A stretch of DNA of 54,743 nucleotides from CAYLUN01 sp964386865 (lineage in GTDB: Bacteria > Verrucomicrobiota > Kiritimatiellia > RFP12 > UBA1067): NCBI GenBank assembly GCA_964386865.1, contig CAYLUN010000032.1, positions 1 through 54,743 on the forward strand, read 5' to 3'. Below the pieces are notes generated by a model, which made no database searches, was not told the DNA's origin, and was given only the letters and a program-made list of their open reading frames with translations. The first letter of the stretch is position 1, and each line of letters starts with the position of its first letter. Shown here piece by piece: positions 22,650 to 31,616 of this stretch. Position numbers and translations under genes: made by a program.

Positions 22650-24905
22650 ATGAATCAGAAACCCCTCCTTCGCTCCGTAGCCCTCAGCCTGATCGCCTTC
22701 ACCTGTCCGGCCAAAGACATGGTGGAGCACATCAACCCCATGATTGGAGCCATCACCTTGGGGGGCTATGGCGGCCACGGGCTCGGAAAGACCTTCCCCG
22801 GCGCCGCCACGCCCTTCGGCATGATCCAGCTCAGCCCCGACACCATCACCGGCGGCGACAACGGGCCGGGGTATTCGCACCACCACGAGACGATTGAGGG
22901 CTTCAGCTTCACGCACATGAGCGGCATCGGCTGGTACGGCGACCTCGGCAACTTCCAGGTGATGGCCGCGACGGGGCCGCGCCAGCTCGACCGCGACCAA
23001 GCGAAGTCGCCCTACAGCCACGACCGCGAGCAGGCGTCCGCCGCGTACTACAGCGTCGACCTCCTCCGCTACGGGATTAAGGCGGAGCTCACCGCCGCGC
23101 CGCGGGCCGGGATCATCCGCTTCACCTACCCCGAGTCGGGCGCAGCGCGCATTCAGATCGATCTCGGGCGGCGGATCGGCCAGAAGGAGCGGTGGCTCTC
23201 GCACAGCCGCCAGTCGGTGCGGGTTGTCGACGACCACACCATCGAAGGGTTCATGGAGTGCTCGGAAAAGGACGGCGGGTGGGGCCGAGGCGGTGGCCAC
23301 GTGAGCTTTACGCAGCACTTCTGCGCGGTGTTCAGCAAGCCCCTCCAGACGTTCGGCGTGTGGGACAAAGACCGCGTGCTCGAAGGGCGGCGGGAGTACG
23401 TCGGCACCAACACGGGGTTCTTCGCCGAGTTCGCCACCGCGAGCGGTGAGCCGGTGCTGCTCCGCGCGGGCTTCTCCTACGTCAGCGCCGCAGGCGCCCG
23501 GGCCAACCTCGCGCACGACATCCCGGACTGGGCCTTCGACGGCGTCCGGGCGCGGTCGCGCGGCCTGTGGGCGGACGCGCTCAAGGGCGTCGCCTGCGAA
23601 GGCGGCAGCGGGGACGAGCGAGAGATCTTCGCCACGGCGCTCTACCACTGCATGATCGACCCGCGCAGCACGTCCGACGTCACGGGCGAGTACGTCGGCG
23701 CGGACGGGCAGACGCACCGCGCGGACACCTTCGTGTACCGCACGATCTTCAGCGGCTGGGACGTGTTCCGCAGCCAGTTCCCGCTGCTGTCGGTGATCCG
23801 CCCCGACGTGGTGAACGACGAAATCAACTCGCTGCTGCAGATGGCGCGGCTCAGCACGCGCAACTATCTGGAGCGCTGGGAGCTGCTCAACGCCTACACG
23901 GGGTGCATGCTCGGCAACCCGGCGGTCTCGGTGATCGTCGACGCCTACGAGAAGGGCATCCGCGGCTACGACGTCGAGGAGGCGTACCGCCAGTGCCGCA
24001 ACTCCGCGGAGAAGTTCGGCAACGGCCCGCTGGGGTTCTCGCCCGGCAGCCTGTCCAAGACGCTGGAGTACGCCTATTCAGACTGGTGCGTCGGGCGGTT
24101 CGCCAAAAGCCTTGGAAAGTCCGCCGATCAGGCCGATTTCTACGGACGCGCGCGCGCCTACACCAACTGCTGGAGCGCCGAGGTGAGCTGGCTGCGCACG
24201 CGCCTGGAGAACGAGAAGGACGGCTCGGCCACGTGGATGCCGTGGAGAGAGAAGACCGGACAGAATCAGGGCACGACCGAGAGCAACCCCTACCAGCAAG
24301 GCTGGTTCGTGCCGCACGACGTGTACGGCCTCGCCGGCCTGATGGGCGAAGAGGCCTTCGCGCGCGAGCTGTCCACGTTCTTTGACAAGACGCCTGCGGA
24401 CTTCCTCTGGAACGATTACTACAACCACCCCAACGAGCCCTGCCACCACGTGGCGTATCTCTTCAACTACGCGGGGCGGCCGTGGCTCACGCAGAAGTGG
24501 ACGCGCACGATTTGCCGCAAGGCGTATGGCACCGGCGTGCGCGGCCTCTGCGGCAACGAGGACGTCGGGCAGATGTCGGCCTGGTACGTGCTGTCCGCGA
24601 TGGGGCTGCACCCCGTGTGCCCCGGCGACGGCGTTTACCTGCTGACGAGCCCCGTGTTCGACAAGGTGAGCGTCCGGCTCGACCCCGCGTATTATCCGGG
24701 CGGGTCCTTTTCTGTTGTCGCGCGCGGCAACTCGCCGGCCAACCTCTACATCCAGTCGGCGACGCTCAACGGCCAGCCCCTGAGCCGCGCGTGGGTGACG
24801 CACGCCGAAGTGGCTGCGGGCGGCACGCTGGAGTTCGTGATGGGGCCAGAGCCTAATCAGGCGTGGGCCTCGTCGCGTGCGAGCCGCCCGCCTTCGTTCC
24901 GCTGA
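22650..24905 (+). CDS. Exported GH92 alpha-mannosidase
   Basis: 751 residues with an N-terminal export signal (LLRSVALSLIAFTCPA). The family's conserved blocks are all present: VNPMIG-like HINPMIGAITLGGYGGHGLGKTFPGAATPFGMIQLSPDT, GYSHHHETIEGFSFTHMSG, FSGWDVFRSQFPLLS, NEPCHHVAYLFNYAGRPW, and GLCGNEDVGQMSAWYVLSAMG near the C-terminus. GH92 enzymes are calcium-dependent inverting exo-alpha-mannosidases that trim mannose chains in the periplasm or at the surface. Length matches the usual about 750 residues. The ATG at 22650 follows AGGAG at good spacing; the glycerol kinase stop lies 14 bp upstream, so the two are probably cotranscribed. Confidence 0.92.
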   Translation: MNQKPLLRSVALSLIAFTCPAKDMVEHINPMIGAITLGGYGGHGLGKTFPGAATPFGMIQLSPDTITGGDNGPGYSHHHETIEGFSFTHMSGIGWYGDLGNFQVMAATGPRQLDRDQAKSPYSHDREQASAAYYSVDLLRYGIKAELTAAPRAGIIRFTYPESGAARIQIDLGRRIGQKERWLSHSRQSVRVVDDHTIEGFMECSEKDGGWGRGGGHVSFTQHFCAVFSKPLQTFGVWDKDRVLEGRREYVGTNTGFFAEFATASGEPVLLRAGFSYVSAAGARANLAHDIPDWAFDGVRARSRGLWADALKGVACEGGSGDEREIFATALYHCMIDPRSTSDVTGEYVGADGQTHRADTFVYRTIFSGWDVFRSQFPLLSVIRPDVVNDEINSLLQMARLSTRNYLERWELLNAYTGCMLGNPAVSVIVDAYEKGIRGYDVEEAYRQCRNSAEKFGNGPLGFSPGSLSKTLEYAYSDWCVGRFAKSLGKSADQADFYGRARAYTNCWSAEVSWLRTRLENEKDGSATWMPWREKTGQNQGTTESNPYQQGWFVPHDVYGLAGLMGEEAFARELSTFFDKTPADFLWNDYYNHPNEPCHHVAYLFNYAGRPWLTQKWTRTICRKAYGTGVRGLCGNEDVGQMSAWYVLSAMGLHPVCPGDGVYLLTSPVFDKVSVRLDPAYYPGGSFSVVARGNSPANLYIQSATLNGQPLSRAWVTHAEVAAGGTLEFVMGPEPNQAWASSRASRPPSFR

Positions 24906-24980
24906 CGCGCGTTTTGGATTGTCTTTCGGGCGGCTGGCCCGTAAGCTGAGTGCCACGTTTTCTTAAGAAAGGTGTTCGCC

Positions 24981-25766
24981 ATGAAGATGCTGACTTGGGT
25001 TCCGCTTACGGGGCTGCTCCTTGCGACGGCCGGTTGTTCCACGCTCCCCTCGGAGAAGGCCTGCGGCGCCCAGAAGGGGTGCGCCACTCGCGCGCCCTCC
25101 TGCGGCGCCTCGTGCGCGGGCCAGCGGTGCGCGGGCCAGCGGTGCGCGGCGTCTGCGCACCCGGACTCGCGCAACTGGAGCGCGCTCTTCAACCTGGACC
25201 TGACGAACGCCGTCTACAGCCCAGGCGTCTGGTTCATCGACGGCAAGGCCAACCTGACCGCGAACAAGGACGAGGCCATCTGGAGCAACCGCGACTATGA
25301 AAACTTCGTGCTCGACCTCGAGTACATGTGCGACCCCGCGGCGAACAGCGGCGTGCTGATCTACTGCAGCGACATGGCGAACTGGATTCCCAACACGGTC
25401 GAAGTCCAGATCCTCGACGACAACAACCCGCACTGGGCCAAGGAGCAGCCGCACGCCAAGAACGGCGGCTTCTACGGCCACCTGCCCCCGAAGGTCAACA
25501 ACGGCAAGCCGGCCGGCGAGTGGAACCGCATGACGGTGACCGCGCAGGGCAAGCACGTGACGGTCGCGGTCAACGGCGAGGTCACGGTGGACACCGACCT
25601 CTCGCAGTGGACCTCCGCCAAAAAGAACCCGGACGGCACGGACATCCCGCCGTGGCTCAGCCGGCCGTGGGCCGAGCTGCCCACCAAGGGGCGCATCGGC
25701 CTGCAGGGCAAGCACGGCGGCGCCGCCATCTACTTCCGCAACGTGCGCGTGAAGGAGCTGAAGTAG
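24981..25766 (+). CDS. DUF1080 (3-keto-disaccharide hydrolase-like) lipoprotein
   Basis: 261 residues. A lipoprotein signal (MKMLTWVPLTGLLLATAGC) is followed by an unusual Cys-rich linker with eight further cysteines and two CAGQR repeats (about residues 28-59). The rest is a DUF1080 jelly-roll: NWSALFNLDLTNAVYSPGVWFIDGK, NFVLDLEYMCDPAANSGVLIY, NTVEVQILDD, GEWNRMTVTAQGKHVTVAVNGE and GRIGLQGKHGGAAIYFRNVRVKEL. DUF1080 domains bind or cleave oxidised (3-keto) glycosides and are widespread in PVC bacteria. The leader sequence CTTAAGAAAGG..TTCGCCATG resembles that of the PmoA-type gene at 20165. It is the last gene of the regulator-glpK-GH92 run. Confidence 0.85.
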   Translation: MKMLTWVPLTGLLLATAGCSTLPSEKACGAQKGCATRAPSCGASCAGQRCAGQRCAASAHPDSRNWSALFNLDLTNAVYSPGVWFIDGKANLTANKDEAIWSNRDYENFVLDLEYMCDPAANSGVLIYCSDMANWIPNTVEVQILDDNNPHWAKEQPHAKNGGFYGHLPPKVNNGKPAGEWNRMTVTAQGKHVTVAVNGEVTVDTDLSQWTSAKKNPDGTDIPPWLSRPWAELPTKGRIGLQGKHGGAAIYFRNVRVKELK

Positions 25767-25797
25767 GCGAGCGCTGAACGGCGGGGACTGGTGCTGT

Positions 25798-25877
25798 GGG
25801 CCGGCTGAAGCCGGCACAATAAGCCTGGGTTGCGCAGGTTCGCGACGTACGTACGTTGTACCGGCTTCAGCCGGCCC
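25798..25877. repeat. Inverted pair of 22-bp GC-rich sequences between convergent genes
   Basis: 25798-25819 and 25856-25877 are reverse complements with one mismatch, and each contains its own palindrome GCCGGCT..AGCCGGC. A 12-bp ACGTACGTACGT run lies between the arms. They sit between the DUF1080 gene and the convergent TIM-barrel gene and could end transcription or be mobile REP-like units. Confidence 0.8.
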
Positions 25878-25898
25878 CGGCCCATACAAGCGTAACCG

Positions 25899-25931
25899 CG
25901 CATGGAGGGACGGCCTCCGTGCCGTCCGTCG
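25899..25931. repeat. REP-like hairpin GGACGGC-N6-GCCGTCC
   Basis: Stem 25908-25914 with 25921-25927 and loop CTCCGT, preceded by GCATGGAG. The same GCATGGAGGG lead occurs at 45683 within a coding gene. Confidence 0.75.
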
Positions 25932-25948
25932 CACATCTGCGTGCGCTG

Positions 25949-27619
25949 TCAGCTCACCGCAAGATCCAAATACATGAGCGTAGACGTCTGGCCACGTTCC
26001 AACGTGACCGCGATCTCGTTCACCCCCGCTTGGAGCAGCGCGGCAGGCACGGTCCACGCGCGGTAGTCCTCGGGCTGGCCGAGGCCGACGGGGTAGGCTG
26101 TCGGATAGGGCTCGGAGACGTCCGGCGTCGGTTCGAGCGCGACGCCGTTGAGCGTCGCCGACCAGCGGCTGTCGCCCAGCGGCGCGCGCGCCTGAATGCG
26201 CAGGCGCCCGCCCTTCTGCCAGCCGCCCGCGGGCGGCGCCAGCGTCAGCGCTTGGGACGCGGTCGCCCCAGGCTGCACGAGGTCTTGAAAGGGGCGCCCC
26301 TTCAGCTTCGGATGGCCCTGCCCTTGTCCGACGAAGTAGTGCTGCGGCTGTTGCGCGAGCCAGGCTCGGTCGCCGAGCCGCCGGAACACGCCGAAGGGCG
26401 GCTCGGCGGGCGTGCCGTAGACATCGGTCGGGCTGTAGGTGCCGCGGTAGTACTGGAAGTTGAAGGCGCTCACGCCGTCCGCGCCCTGCGCGTAGGCTTG
26501 GTGCGCGACGGTGTTGAACTGCTCCGGCGTCGTGCGCCGGTTCACCGGGATGCTGGCCTTCCCGTCCGGCGCGGTCACGCGCTGCGACGTGGCGCTCACG
26601 AACTGCACTTCGGCGTAGAGAGCCACCGAGCCGGGAAGCTGGCGGCGCATCTCGGCGAGCTCCAATTGGCAGTCCGTGAAGTAGTGGCTGCTGGCGTTCA
26701 CCATCTCCACCCCCGCAGCCGCGAAGGCGGCGAGGTCGATGCCGGTCGCGTCGTAGGTCTCGGGGTGCGACGGCACGCGCACGCAGAGCCAGCGGCGCCG
26801 GCCGGGCTGGGCGTGGCGGTCGAGCAATTGCCGTACCTGCCGCACGACGTCGAGCTGGATCGCTCGCCGTTGCTCAGCGGTTGTCTTCTTGAGGTTGAAA
26901 AAGATCCAGTGCCGCATGAAGTCGAGTTCGAGGCCCTCGAAATCGTACGTGGCGCAAAGTTCCTCGATCAGCCGCAGCTTGTAGGCGCGCACCTCGGGCC
27001 GCCCCCAGTCGAGCATGTACTGCATGCGCTCGCCGCCCTCGGCGTCGGGGCCGATGCGGCAGTCGGGATGGTCGGCGAAGAACTGAAACTCGGCCAGCGC
27101 CTTTTCGCGCGCCTCGGGCTTCGCGGCCATGCCGCGGTAGATGTGGTGCGCGTCGTTGAGGCGGATCGAGATGAAGGGCGTCTGGCCGCAGGCGCGGCAG
27201 GCGTCGATGAAGACGCGCACAAGGTCGCCGCCGTTGAGCACGAAATTCTCAAACGAGCTAGGCTTGTCGCCTTTGGCCTTCAACCACGCAACATGCTGGC
27301 TCATGGGCAGAACCTCGCTTGGCCACCACGGCACCCAGCCGAGGCCCGGCTGGAGCAGGTGGACGTCGACGCCCTTGCCGGCAGTCTCGGCGACCGACGA
27401 CCGCAGGTGCTTATCGCCGAACGGCTCTTCGCGGCGCTTGAAGGGGCTCGGGCAGCTCACGATGTTCGTGGTGTCGTTGCTGTAGAGCACCTTGAACGGA
27501 GCCTTGCGCGGCGCGGCGGCGCTCGCCGGCGCGGCGGTCACGCGTGCGCCTGCCAGCGCGCCCGCCCCAGCCGCGCCCAGGAACGCGCGGCGGCTCATGC
27601 TGTGGTCGATTATGGTCAT
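25949..27619 (-). CDS. Tat-exported TIM-barrel glycoside-hydrolase-like protein
   Basis: 556 residues. A twin-arginine signal (SRRAFLGAAGAGALAG) is followed by sequence with TIM-barrel features: VDVHLLQPGLGWVPWWPS, GQTPFISIRLNDAHH, a candidate acid in YDFEGLELDFMRHW, and GVEMVNASSHYF, then GADGVSAFNFQYYR near the barrel end. Residues about 440-556 form a beta-rich C-terminal module ending in VNEIAVTLERGQTSTLMYLDLAVS. This resembles GHL10/GH10-like hypothetical hydrolases of PVC glycan loci, but I do not recognise a numbered GH family, and the substrate is unknown. The gene is divergent from the DUF4832 gene with a 50-bp shared upstream region. Confidence 0.65.
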   Translation of the reverse strand: MTIIDHSMSRRAFLGAAGAGALAGARVTAAPASAAAPRKAPFKVLYSNDTTNIVSCPSPFKRREEPFGDKHLRSSVAETAGKGVDVHLLQPGLGWVPWWPSEVLPMSQHVAWLKAKGDKPSSFENFVLNGGDLVRVFIDACRACGQTPFISIRLNDAHHIYRGMAAKPEAREKALAEFQFFADHPDCRIGPDAEGGERMQYMLDWGRPEVRAYKLRLIEELCATYDFEGLELDFMRHWIFFNLKKTTAEQRRAIQLDVVRQVRQLLDRHAQPGRRRWLCVRVPSHPETYDATGIDLAAFAAAGVEMVNASSHYFTDCQLELAEMRRQLPGSVALYAEVQFVSATSQRVTAPDGKASIPVNRRTTPEQFNTVAHQAYAQGADGVSAFNFQYYRGTYSPTDVYGTPAEPPFGVFRRLGDRAWLAQQPQHYFVGQGQGHPKLKGRPFQDLVQPGATASQALTLAPPAGGWQKGGRLRIQARAPLGDSRWSATLNGVALEPTPDVSEPYPTAYPVGLGQPEDYRAWTVPAALLQAGVNEIAVTLERGQTSTLMYLDLAVS

Positions 27620-27669
27620 CGGTGCAGCTTTTATGCTAATCTCGGAGCTAAGTCAACGGAGAACCGATT

Positions 27670-29088
27670 ATGAAGACACTGGCGGCGGGGCTTCTGATGG
27701 CCGCATTCGGAGCGGCGGCGCAGGACAAGGTGGTGGTGCGGCCCGAGGACGACGGGCGCGCCTTGATCAACCCGGGCATGGGCTGGACCATGCACTTCTA
27801 CTCCAACATCCCGAAGAACTACGGCTCGCAGCTGGAGCCGTCGGACACGCTGAGCTGGTTTCCCGGCTGCTCAGTCGCCTATCTGCGCATCCCGTGGGCG
27901 CACCTCGAGCCCGAGGAGGGCGTTTTCAACTGGGCGATCCTTGACACGCCGGCGCAGCGCTGGATCGCGCGGGGCGGACAGGTGGCGTTCCGCATCACCT
28001 GCTCCGAGAGCTGGCTGCGCTTCGCCACGCCGGAGTGGGTCAAGAGCGCCGGAGCCAAGGGCGTCTTTTGGAACTATGGCAAAGGCGTATCGGAAACCGG
28101 CGCGTTCTGGGATCCGGACTTCGTCGATCCGGTCTTTCTCGCCAAGCTCGAGAACCTGCTGAAGGCGATGGCCGCGCGGTACGACGGCAACCCGTCGGTC
28201 GCGTTCATCGACATCGGCTCGTACGGGCTCTGGGGTGAGGGCCACACCGGCGCCAGCAGCCAGGTGCCGCAGGCGAAGATGGACGAGGACATCAAGCGCC
28301 ACATCGACCTGCACGTGAAACACTTCCCGCGCACCCTGCTGTGCATCAGCGACGATGTCTCCGGCCCCGGCAACCGCTCGGGCAATTACCCGCTGTTGGA
28401 TTACGCGCGGGCGAAGGGCGTCTCGCTGCGCGACGACAGCATCCTCGTGCAGCCTCCGCCGAACTCGTGGTACCACACCGATCAGGCGCAGCGCTACTGG
28501 CCCACCCTGCCCGTGATTCTGGAGCACGAGCACTACGGGTCCTCGGTGCAGCGCAAGGCGTGGGATCAGAGCCTGCTGGTCAAGTCGGTCGAGGAGTACC
28601 ACGCGAGCTACCTGTCGATCCACTGGTGGCCGCAGCAGCTGCTCGAGGAGAACCGCGAGACGATCGCACGCATCGGCCGCCGGCTGGGCTACCGCCTCCA
28701 GCTGAGAGAGGTCACGTTCCCTCAGGCGGCCCAAGTCGGCGGGTGGTTCGACGTGTCGTGGGCCTGGGCCAACGCGGGCGTCGCGCCCTGCTACGGCGGA
28801 GGCTTCCCGGCGCTGACGCTCAAGGACGCGAAGGGCGGCCTGGTCGCGGTGCTGGTCGACGACGGCTTCGACGTCAAGCTGCTGCCGGTCGGCGCGCCGG
28901 GCGAGGCAACGGCCGTGCCGCGCTCCTGCCGGTTCCGCGCGGGGCTCGTCGCGCCGACCACCAGGGCGGGCGACTACGACGTGTTCGTCTCCGTCGGCCG
29001 GCGCGACGGCACGCCCGTCTACGCCCTGCCCATGGCGGGCGACGACGGCGCACGCCGCTACGCGGTGGGCCGCCTCACGCTGCGCTAG
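27670..29088 (+). CDS. Exported DUF4832-type (GH-like TIM barrel plus beta-domain) protein
   Basis: 472 residues with a signal peptide (KTLAAGLLMAAFGAAAQ). N-terminal region: INPGMGWTMHFYSN, YLRIPWAHLEPEEGVFNW, GGQVAFRITCSESW and YDGNPSVAFIDIGSYGLWGEGHT, the pattern of DUF4874/DUF4832 proteins, where the barrel carries a conserved W-G-E acidic residue. The C-terminal DUF4832 beta-sandwich starts near QLREVTFPQAAQVGGWFDVSWAWANAGVAPCY. Members are thought to be glycoside hydrolases by fold (similar to GH42), without a known substrate. The next gene starts 23 bp downstream with a GGAGGG site, so cotranscription is likely. Confidence 0.78.
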   Translation: MKTLAAGLLMAAFGAAAQDKVVVRPEDDGRALINPGMGWTMHFYSNIPKNYGSQLEPSDTLSWFPGCSVAYLRIPWAHLEPEEGVFNWAILDTPAQRWIARGGQVAFRITCSESWLRFATPEWVKSAGAKGVFWNYGKGVSETGAFWDPDFVDPVFLAKLENLLKAMAARYDGNPSVAFIDIGSYGLWGEGHTGASSQVPQAKMDEDIKRHIDLHVKHFPRTLLCISDDVSGPGNRSGNYPLLDYARAKGVSLRDDSILVQPPPNSWYHTDQAQRYWPTLPVILEHEHYGSSVQRKAWDQSLLVKSVEEYHASYLSIHWWPQQLLEENRETIARIGRRLGYRLQLREVTFPQAAQVGGWFDVSWAWANAGVAPCYGGGFPALTLKDAKGGLVAVLVDDGFDVKLLPVGAPGEATAVPRSCRFRAGLVAPTTRAGDYDVFVSVGRRDGTPVYALPMAGDDGARRYAVGRLTLR

Positions 29089-29111
29089 CGGCGGATGTCG
29101 GAGGGCGCTAC

Positions 29112-31562
29112 ATGAGAAACGCACGTGTTTTGATAGCGGCCGGTTTGACGTGGTCGTATGCCTTGGCCGCGGACGAGCCGCGCTGCCCGCTGATCCCGAT
29201 GGGGGCGATCACGGGCAGGCCTGACGAGCAGGCCGTCCGCGAGACCCTCGAAGCGTACAAGGCCGTCGGCATCGACCAATACTTGATCTACCCTCGGAGC
29301 GGCCTCGAGCTGGCGTACATGGGCGACGAGTGGCTGCAGGTCTGCGAATGGTTCTGCGAGCACGCCAAGCGGCTCGGCATGTCGCTCTGGCTCTACGACG
29401 AGTACAACTGGCCGAGCGGCTCGTGCAAGGGGCGGGTGCCGGCGGAGAACCCCGACTTCGAGTCGCGCCAATACGCAGTCTACACGAACGCCGCCGGGGC
29501 CTGCGAGTGGAAGGTGTTCCATTCGCCCGGCTGGGCCGACAACTACAGCTTTAAGGCGATGGAGCGCTTCATCGAGCTGACCCACCAGCGCTACGAGCAG
29601 CGCCTGCGGCCCTACCTGGGCTCGACCGTCGCGGGCATCTTCACCGACGAGCCCGCGCATCCGGTGCCTGTGCGGGCGGCCGGCAAGCCCGCGCTGACCT
29701 TCCGCTATTTCGACGGCGCCGAGGCGGAGTATAGGGCCCAGACAGGCCGCGAGCTGCGGGCGGACGTAGCGGCTTACCTCGCCGACCGCGCGAAAGACGA
29801 GGTGTGGGCGGTCTACGCCGACCTGCTCGGCGCGCGTTTCCGGAAGGCGTACTTCGACCCGATCCGCGCGTGGTGCGACCGCGTCGGCGTCCTCTCCACC
29901 GGGCACCTGATCGCGGAGAACAACACCTGCGACTCCGCGCTCTACAACGGCAATCCGCTGCGCGCGTTGAAGGGACTGACGCTGCCGGGCATGGACGAGA
30001 TCGGGACACGCTACGATCCCGCGCACATCGAATGGCTCACGCTGGCGGTGGCGCAGCACGCGGCCGGCCGGCAGGGGCGGGGCGGATTGGTCGAACTGTT
30101 CGCGCTCGGCCCGAGCGATATGCGGCATGCGACGCAGCGCCAGATGCTCTGGCTCTGCGCGATGCACAAGCTCGACCGCTACCTGCTGGCCATCGCGCCG
30201 CTCGACGCGCGGGGCAACGTCGCAAAGTGCGGCTACTTCAATCCGCACACGCTTACGCAGCCGTGGTTTCCTGCGCTCCGGCTCTTGGGCGACGAAGCCC
30301 GCGTCGCGTCGCGCTACGCGGCGAAGCCGCAGCGCTGCGAGATCGCGATCCGCTACCCGCAGCGCGAGGCCGCGAGGCTGTCGGCCAAGCGCAAGCAGCA
30401 TCCGGCGCTGCTCGCTACGCTCCGGCGCTTTTCGGCGCACCAGCTCACCTACGACCTCTACGAGGAGGGCGAGCCCTGCGACAAGCCGGTGGTGTTCGCC
30501 TTCGAGGGCTCTGCGCTGAGAGAAGAGCGAACCGGCCGCCTCTTTCCGTCGCCCGACGCGGCCGCCGCGTTCGCCAAGACGGTCTGCCCGCCCGCCGTGT
30601 GGGTGGAGGCGGCGGACGGCAAGCCGGACGAGGATCTTCTGGTTCGACATTATCTGGACGGCGGTGTTGCGGTGCTGGGGCTCGCGGCGAAAGCGCATGG
30701 AGAACTGCGCCTGCTGCGGCGCACGGGCGAGCCGGTGGCGTTCAACCTCCCCGCGCGCGGCGTGTGGCTGTGGGACGGGCAAAGCCGCCCCGACCGCCAA
30801 GGAGCGCGCCGCGCGACCGTCCTCCGCGAGGAGACCTTTAATCTCTCCCTCAGCCACGGCAACACCCTGCGGCTGGTGTTCGGCACAAACGGGCTTGCGC
30901 GGGTGAAGGTCGTGCAGGCCATCGAGGGCGTGCGGCTCGCGGTGCGCAACCACCCGCAGCCCAGCGCCGTCGCGCTGGACGGTCAGCCTGCGGCGGCCGG
31001 CCAGCCGTGCGACGCGGTGCGGCCGGGGCTCAGCGAGCTGTATCGGCAGACCCCGCCGTTCCGGCTGGAGGCCGGCGAGCACGCCTTCACAATTACGGCG
31101 GGCGGGAGCGACACCAACTACTTTCTGCCGGTCGCGTGGCTGACCGGCGCCTTCACGGTGCGGCAGCGCGTGATCGAACCCCTCCCCGAGGTCGTAGGCA
31201 CAGGCGCGCTATGGGAGCAGGGACTGGCCGACTTCGCGGGAAGCGTCACCTATACGACCCAAGTGGATGTGCCTGGCGGAGCGGACGGGCTGAGGCTGAA
31301 CACGGGCGGCCTGTACACGGCGGTTACCCTCGACGGGCAGGCGCTCGGCGAACGCGCGTGGGCGCCTTTCGAGTGGGCGGTGCCGGAGCGAGCCAACGGC
31401 AAAAAGGCGGAGCTGCGGGTTACGGTCTGGACGTCGGTCGCGCCGCTCTTCGGCGACTGGAAGCGACCGGATGCCGCATGGAGCAAGACGTTCTGGGTGC
31501 CGCCGTCCGACCCGCGCCCGGAGATCGGGCTTCTGTCCGCGCCGGAGTGGGTGAGCGATTAA
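29112..31562 (+). CDS. Exported GH106-like hydrolase
   Basis: 816 residues starting with a signal peptide (RNARVLIAAGLTWSYALA). The catalytic region resembles GH106: PMGAITGRPDEQAVRETLEAY, a barrel strand KRLGMSLWLYDEYNWPSGSCKGRVP (compare FYDDIGYPSG in the gene at 4987), YLGSTVAGIFTDEPAHP with a likely acidic residue pair, and GVLSTGHLIAENNTCDSALYNG. The C-terminus has beta-domains (LNTGGLYTAVTLDGQALGERAWAPFEW) typical of sugar-binding modules. It is likely another glycosidase acting on terminal deoxy-sugars such as rhamnose, but the family assignment is weaker than for the first GH106 gene. Confidence 0.68.
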   Translation: MRNARVLIAAGLTWSYALAADEPRCPLIPMGAITGRPDEQAVRETLEAYKAVGIDQYLIYPRSGLELAYMGDEWLQVCEWFCEHAKRLGMSLWLYDEYNWPSGSCKGRVPAENPDFESRQYAVYTNAAGACEWKVFHSPGWADNYSFKAMERFIELTHQRYEQRLRPYLGSTVAGIFTDEPAHPVPVRAAGKPALTFRYFDGAEAEYRAQTGRELRADVAAYLADRAKDEVWAVYADLLGARFRKAYFDPIRAWCDRVGVLSTGHLIAENNTCDSALYNGNPLRALKGLTLPGMDEIGTRYDPAHIEWLTLAVAQHAAGRQGRGGLVELFALGPSDMRHATQRQMLWLCAMHKLDRYLLAIAPLDARGNVAKCGYFNPHTLTQPWFPALRLLGDEARVASRYAAKPQRCEIAIRYPQREAARLSAKRKQHPALLATLRRFSAHQLTYDLYEEGEPCDKPVVFAFEGSALREERTGRLFPSPDAAAAFAKTVCPPAVWVEAADGKPDEDLLVRHYLDGGVAVLGLAAKAHGELRLLRRTGEPVAFNLPARGVWLWDGQSRPDRQGARRATVLREETFNLSLSHGNTLRLVFGTNGLARVKVVQAIEGVRLAVRNHPQPSAVALDGQPAAAGQPCDAVRPGLSELYRQTPPFRLEAGEHAFTITAGGSDTNYFLPVAWLTGAFTVRQRVIEPLPEVVGTGALWEQGLADFAGSVTYTTQVDVPGGADGLRLNTGGLYTAVTLDGQALGERAWAPFEWAVPERANGKKAELRVTVWTSVAPLFGDWKRPDAAWSKTFWVPPSDPRPEIGLLSAPEWVSD

Positions 31563-31616
31563 TCACGCCCAATAGAAGGGCGGCTCGGACGTTCTATGTG
31601 GCTATAAGGAGGGCTT

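Noticed and set aside
28341..29111. N-terminal extension of the GH106-like frame back to 28341
   Set aside because: It is an out-of-frame shadow of the DUF4832 gene; the signal peptide starts at 29112 after a GGAGGG site.
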